Shown: positions 5,049 to 7,473 of the stretch, piece by piece
Position numbering within the stretch: the stretch's first letter is position 1
Layout of the letters: each line of letters opens with the position of its first letter
Assembly: GCA_031266115.1 (NCBI GenBank)
Contig: JAISBQ010000159.1
Coordinates: forward strand, 1-7,473
Direction: 5' to 3'
Length of the DNA stretch: 7,473 bases
Source: Bifidobacteriaceae bacterium
GTDB lineage: Bacteria > Actinomycetota > Actinomycetes > Actinomycetales > WQXJ01
Position numbers and translations under genes: made by a program
The notes under the pieces: model-generated
The model's database searches: none
Told to the model about the DNA's origin: nothing
What the model saw: the letters and a program-made list of their open reading frames with translations, nothing else

Positions 5049-6121
5049 CCCTGCCGCGCACCATTGAGCCAGCTCTGAGCGGTCGCGGAGGCGTGCAGGC
5101 ACAGCGTGGCGGCCATCGCCAGGTTGTACGACTCCGCGCGCCCATAGATCGGAATGCGGACGATGGCGTCAGCCGCCACACGCGCTTCGGTCGACAATCC
5201 GTGTGCCTCGTTTCCGAACACCCACGCCGTCGCGGCACACAAGTCCGGAGCCACAGCATCGGTTCCGGCGCCGCGACCCCGTTCTCCCCCTCGGAGACAC
5301 GCCGCAGCCGATGGTGAACCTTGGGAAGGATCGAGGGCTGTGGGAGCGAAGCGGGCTTGCGCGGCGTGGAGGAGGACGTCGAGGCAGTGGGTGCCGGCGC
5401 CATCGGCGGCAAGGATGACAAGCCCCGCCGCCGTCAGGTCGGATAGCACCTCAGCGATCGGTGGGCCCTGCACAACTGGGAGGTGAAACAGGGAACCGGC
5501 GCTCGCGCGAATCACCTTGGTGCTGCGGATGTCCACGCTGGTTGGGGTAAAGATCACCCCGGTGGCGCCGGCGGCATCGGCGGCGCGAATCACCGTGCCC
5601 GCGTTGCCAGGATCGCGGCACTCGTCAACCACGGCCACGAGAGCACGGTGCCGCGGATCGGATCCGACGGCTGGGTTGGCGGTCGCCTGGACCCCGCCCG
5701 GAGCGGACCGACCGGGAAGCGGAGCCGGGGGAAGACCCGCGCCGTATGGGGCCGGACCGCGACGTGCAGCGCTGAGGATGTCGGCCAAGGTCGCCTCAGG
5801 CCAGTCGACGATCGCCACCACGCCTTGGGAGGCGGGACCCATCGCCCTGAGCACCTCTGGAGTCGCCAGGTGGACATAGCCACCACTGGCCTCGACCGCG
5901 CGGGCGAGGCCGCCGAGACGTGTGTCTTGCTCCGGGGTGATCCACAGGTCGACTACGGCGCCGACATCGGCGGCCTCTGCGACGGATTGGGGACCCTCGG
6001 CGACGAGGCGGGCGGGCGGACGCGAGCGCGCCGAACACCCGGCCAAACTGCGGATCGCCCTGACCCGATCCGAACGGGTGTTGGCGAAAACCGGAGCGGC
6101 CGGGCGTTCGGAAACAGTCAC
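5033..6121 (-). CDS. SpoU/TrmH-family RNA 2'-O-methyltransferase
   Basis: SAM-dependent methylase of the SPOUT (trefoil-knot) class that methylates the 2'-OH of a ribose in rRNA or tRNA; the target nucleotide cannot be told from sequence. The 362 residues comprise an L30e-like substrate-binding N-terminus at about 15-115, an Ala/Pro/Gly-rich linker at 121-157, then the SpoU domain. SpoU motif 1 is DPGNAGTVIRAADAAGA (170-186; Asn173, Arg179), motif 2 is VFGNEAHGLS (301-310), and motif 3 is IPIYGRAESYNLAMA (323-337), where Tyr332 replaces the usual Leu of S-L-N. A second Gly/Arg/Ala-rich insertion spans about 252-296, explaining a length some 80-100 residues above the usual 260-290. The GTG start at 6121 overlaps the rplT stop (GTGA) with AAGG upstream, implying coupling. 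In actinobacteria this gene commonly sits between rplT and pheS, as here apart from the interposed plus-strand gene. Confidence 0.93.
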   Translation of the reverse strand: MTVSERPAAPVFANTRSDRVRAIRSLAGCSARSRPPARLVAEGPQSVAEAADVGAVVDLWITPEQDTRLGGLARAVEASGGYVHLATPEVLRAMGPASQGVVAIVDWPEATLADILSAARRGPAPYGAGLPPAPLPGRSAPGGVQATANPAVGSDPRHRALVAVVDECRDPGNAGTVIRAADAAGATGVIFTPTSVDIRSTKVIRASAGSLFHLPVVQGPPIAEVLSDLTAAGLVILAADGAGTHCLDVLLHAAQARFAPTALDPSQGSPSAAACLRGGERGRGAGTDAVAPDLCAATAWVFGNEAHGLSTEARVAADAIVRIPIYGRAESYNLAMAATLCLHASATAQSWLNGARQGHGGA

Positions 6122-6501
6122 GCTGCCTTAGGGGCCGAGGTATCTGCTGGCAGCGCATCCTTCGCGAGGGTCACTAGCGCTGCGAATGCGGGCGGGTCTG
6201 TGACGGCCAGGTCGGCCAACATGCGGCGATCAACCTCGATCCCCGCCAGGCCAAGACCCTGGATGAAGCGGTTGTACGTCAAACCGTTCGCGCGGGCGGC
6301 AGCGTTGATGCGCTGGATCCACAGGCGCCGGAAATCGCCCTTGCGGGCTTTGCGGTCCCGGTAGGCGTAGACGCCCGAATGCTGAACCTGCTCCTTCGCC
6401 TTGCGATACAGGCGGGACCGCTGGCCGCGGTAACCCTTCGCCTGCTCCAATACTGTCCGGCGCTTCTTCTGGGCATTGATTGCCCTCTTCACGCGAGCCA
6501 T
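6118..6501 (-). CDS. rplT: 50S ribosomal protein bL20
   Basis: Primary 23S rRNA-binding protein needed for early 50S assembly. The 127 residues show the full bL20 signature: MARVKRAINAQKKRR at the basic N-terminus, AKGYRGQRSRLYRKAKEQV, DRKARKGDFRRLWIQRINAA, GLTYNRFIQGL and an Asp-Arg-Arg-Met-Leu-Ala-Asp-Leu-Ala stretch. The last ~12 residues (ADTSAPKAA) form a small extension past the usual ~118. The ATG at 6501 has AAGGAG 10 bases upstream. An 87-base spacer separates it from rpmI, and its stop overlaps the methylase start by 4 bases. bL20 is known to repress its own operon in other bacteria, but the leader concerned lies outside this window. Confidence 0.98.
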   Translation of the reverse strand: MARVKRAINAQKKRRTVLEQAKGYRGQRSRLYRKAKEQVQHSGVYAYRDRKARKGDFRRLWIQRINAAARANGLTYNRFIQGLGLAGIEVDRRMLADLAVTDPPAFAALVTLAKDALPADTSAPKAA

Positions 6502-6511
6502 GAGCGTGTTT

Positions 6512-6517
6512 CTCCTT
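6512..6517 (-). promoter_or_regulatory. Ribosome binding site of rplT
   Basis: Minus-strand AAGGAG, 10 bases before the rplT ATG. The remainder of the 87-base rpmI-rplT spacer (6502-6588) shows no terminator and no evident promoter. Confidence 0.8.
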
Positions 6518-6588
6518 GAATTGTGAACCGGCGTGCGGTCCGTCGGCGTGGGATGGACGAATACGGCGGGGGTGGTGGTGCGGTGAGG

Positions 6589-6789
6589 CTACGCCCGACC
6601 GGCGAGAAGCCTGCGCACTCGGCGCCGCTCCGGTTTGGCCAGCACCTGGTCGCTGGACAGGCGACGCGTGCGCCTCGACGACTTGGACTCGAAGTTGTGG
6701 CGCATGCCCGGCTGCTCGTGCATGATCTTCTTCTTGCCCGTGATGCGGAACCGCTTCTTAGCGCCGCTGTGGGTTTTCATCTTTGGCAT
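6589..6789 (-). CDS. rpmI: 50S ribosomal protein bL35
   Basis: Small basic protein of the large ribosomal subunit. The 66 residues match the family from end to end: MPKMKTHSGAKKRFRITG at the N-terminus, then GKKKIMHEQPGMRHNFESKS and a basic C-terminal helix (KPERRRVRRLLAGR). The start was set at the ATG 6789 because bL35 begins MPKMKTHSG; the GTG six bases earlier overlaps the infC stop and is less likely. AAGGAG stands 9 bases upstream, within the last codons of infC, and the two genes are only 2 bases apart, pointing to one transcript with coupled translation. Confidence 0.98.
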   Translation of the reverse strand: MPKMKTHSGAKKRFRITGKKKIMHEQPGMRHNFESKSSRRTRRLSSDQVLAKPERRRVRRLLAGRA

Positions 6790-6791
6790 GG

Positions 6792-7473
6792 TCACTTTCT
6801 CCTTGTCTCGGCCGCCGGTTCACCTGGAGCCGGGGTGGTGGGCGCCGCGCCTTTGGACGCGGATTTCGCAGTACTACGTGAAACCGTCGGCTTCGCTGGT
6901 GTCGCGGAGGCCGACGGGGAGTCGGACGGCTTTCGCGCCTGCTTCGTTCGCGCCGAGCCGCGAGCCGCGGCAGACTTGGGCGCTGTGGGCTTGGGTGCGC
7001 CGGGTCTCGGAGCCGCAGGCTTCGGGGTAGCGGAACCAGGTGTGACAGGCGTGCTCGCGCCGGCGCGCGACGGCGCGTCAGGCGCCTCGGAGCTGGCGTC
7101 GCTTGCCGGCATGAGTTCAGACACACCCCCGGCAGCCGACACAGGCGCGCCACCGTCGGCACCGGCCGCAGGCTTTGCCGCGGCAGAGTCGGTACCAGTA
7201 GCGGTTTGGGCCACCGCCCCGGCACCATCAGCGGTCGGCTCCGCCGCGGGCTCGGCCGCAGGCTTGGTCGCCGCCGCGGGCCTTGCCGCAGGCTTCGTCG
7301 CCGCAGCGACGGCATCAACAGCCGGCTTCGGCCGGGTGCCCGCCGCCGCCGACACCGCGGGCGGACGCGGCGCGAGTGGAGGCCGAGGGGCGCCTCGAGG
7401 TCGGGGGGCGGCCACAGCGGCCGGCTCCCCAGCAGCCGACGGCAGTGGGGGGGTTGGCGCAACCGGCGTCCCC
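6792..7473 (-). CDS. infC: C-terminal tail of a protein before rpmI, probably translation initiation factor IF-3 (5' end missing)
   Basis: IF-3 binds the 30S subunit and checks start-codon pairing. The assignment rests on position: infC immediately precedes rpmI in the conserved infC-rpmI-rplT operon, and the stop is 2 bases before rpmI. What can be seen is 226 in-frame codons with no stop up to the right edge, all low-complexity Ala/Pro/Lys/Thr/Ser (for example KPAARPAAATKPAAEPAAEP) and ending ETRRK. No part of the globular IF-3 domains is visible, so they must lie upstream. Actinobacterial IF-3 proteins can carry Ala/Pro/Lys-rich C-terminal tails, but one at least 226 residues long exceeds the whole standard protein (about 180-200). 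A GTG at 7415 could start a separate gene, but no suitable ribosome binding site is seen and the frame continues upstream. A distinct low-complexity gene between infC and rpmI cannot be excluded. Confidence 0.6.
   Translation of the reverse strand, partial: GTPVAPTPPLPSAAGEPAAVAAPRPRGAPRPPLAPRPPAVSAAAGTRPKPAVDAVAAATKPAARPAAATKPAAEPAAEPTADGAGAVAQTATGTDSAAAKPAAGADGGAPVSAAGGVSELMPASDASSEAPDAPSRAGASTPVTPGSATPKPAAPRPGAPKPTAPKSAAARGSARTKQARKPSDSPSASATPAKPTVSRSTAKSASKGAAPTTPAPGEPAAETRRK
6799..6804 (-). promoter_or_regulatory. Ribosome binding site of rpmI
   Basis: Minus-strand AAGGAG, 9 bases before the ATG at 6789. It is embedded in the codons for the infC C-terminus (ETRRK), and it decides the ATG over the upstream GTG. 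Confidence 0.8.
7241..7300 (-). repeat. 30-bp tandem duplication in the infC tail
   Basis: Two 30-base copies (7241-7270 and 7271-7300) differ at about four positions. They encode the ten-residue units ATKPAARPAA and ATKPAAEPAA, indicating in-frame growth of the tail by unit duplication. Confidence 0.8.

Noticed and set aside
4098..5102. A 334-codon minus-strand frame opposite the AbiEi-like gene
   Set aside because: It has no recognisable domain, and the plus-strand frame carries the family motifs.

Overview
This window comes from a GC-rich actinobacterium. The translation genes carry actinobacterial hallmarks: PheS has an intact Cys-tetrad insert followed by the WIEWGGCGM motif and ends in FGMEI, and the order infC-rpmI-rplT-SpoU methylase-pheS-pheT is the usual one in that phylum. 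The genus cannot be fixed from the sequence; Actinomycetaceae- or Bifidobacteriaceae-like lineages are only a guess.

Layout, read along the minus strand from the right edge. (1) 7473-6792: C-terminal part of a protein ending just before rpmI, almost certainly infC. Everything visible is an Ala/Pro/Lys/Thr-rich tail. (2) 6789-6589: rpmI (bL35). (3) 6501-6118: rplT (bL20). (4) 6121-5033: a SpoU/TrmH-family RNA 2'-O-methyltransferase, overlapping rplT by 4 bases. These four look like one transcription unit. (5) 4047-5048 on the plus strand: a solo AbiEi-like winged-helix protein with a C-terminal DUF559-like (PD-(D/E)XK) domain. It converges on the methylase gene with a 16-base 3' overlap. (6) 4046-3076: about 970 bases with no convincing gene but many repeats. 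These include a 172-bp nested inverted repeat, a 22-bp direct repeat, a 24-base-offset repeat, a 63-bp heptamer minisatellite and several hairpins near pheS. (7) 3075-1693: pheS. (8) 1690-1: pheT, running off the left edge after 563 codons. pheS and pheT are separated by 2 bases.

The genes serve translation: initiation factor 3, two 50S proteins, an RNA methylase and the alpha and beta subunits of phenylalanyl-tRNA synthetase. The odd parts are the following. Low-complexity Ala/Pro-rich segments occur in four neighbouring conserved proteins: the IF-3 tail, the TrmH loops, a ~110-residue PheS N-terminal extension and a ~60-residue insertion inside the PheT B5 domain. An oppositely oriented accessory gene plus a repeat-rich spacer has been interposed between the ribosomal-protein cluster and pheST, so pheST must have its own promoter. 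I see no complete undescribed system. The best candidates for something new are the 172-bp mirror-symmetric repeat upstream of the AbiEi-like gene and the insertions in PheS and PheT.
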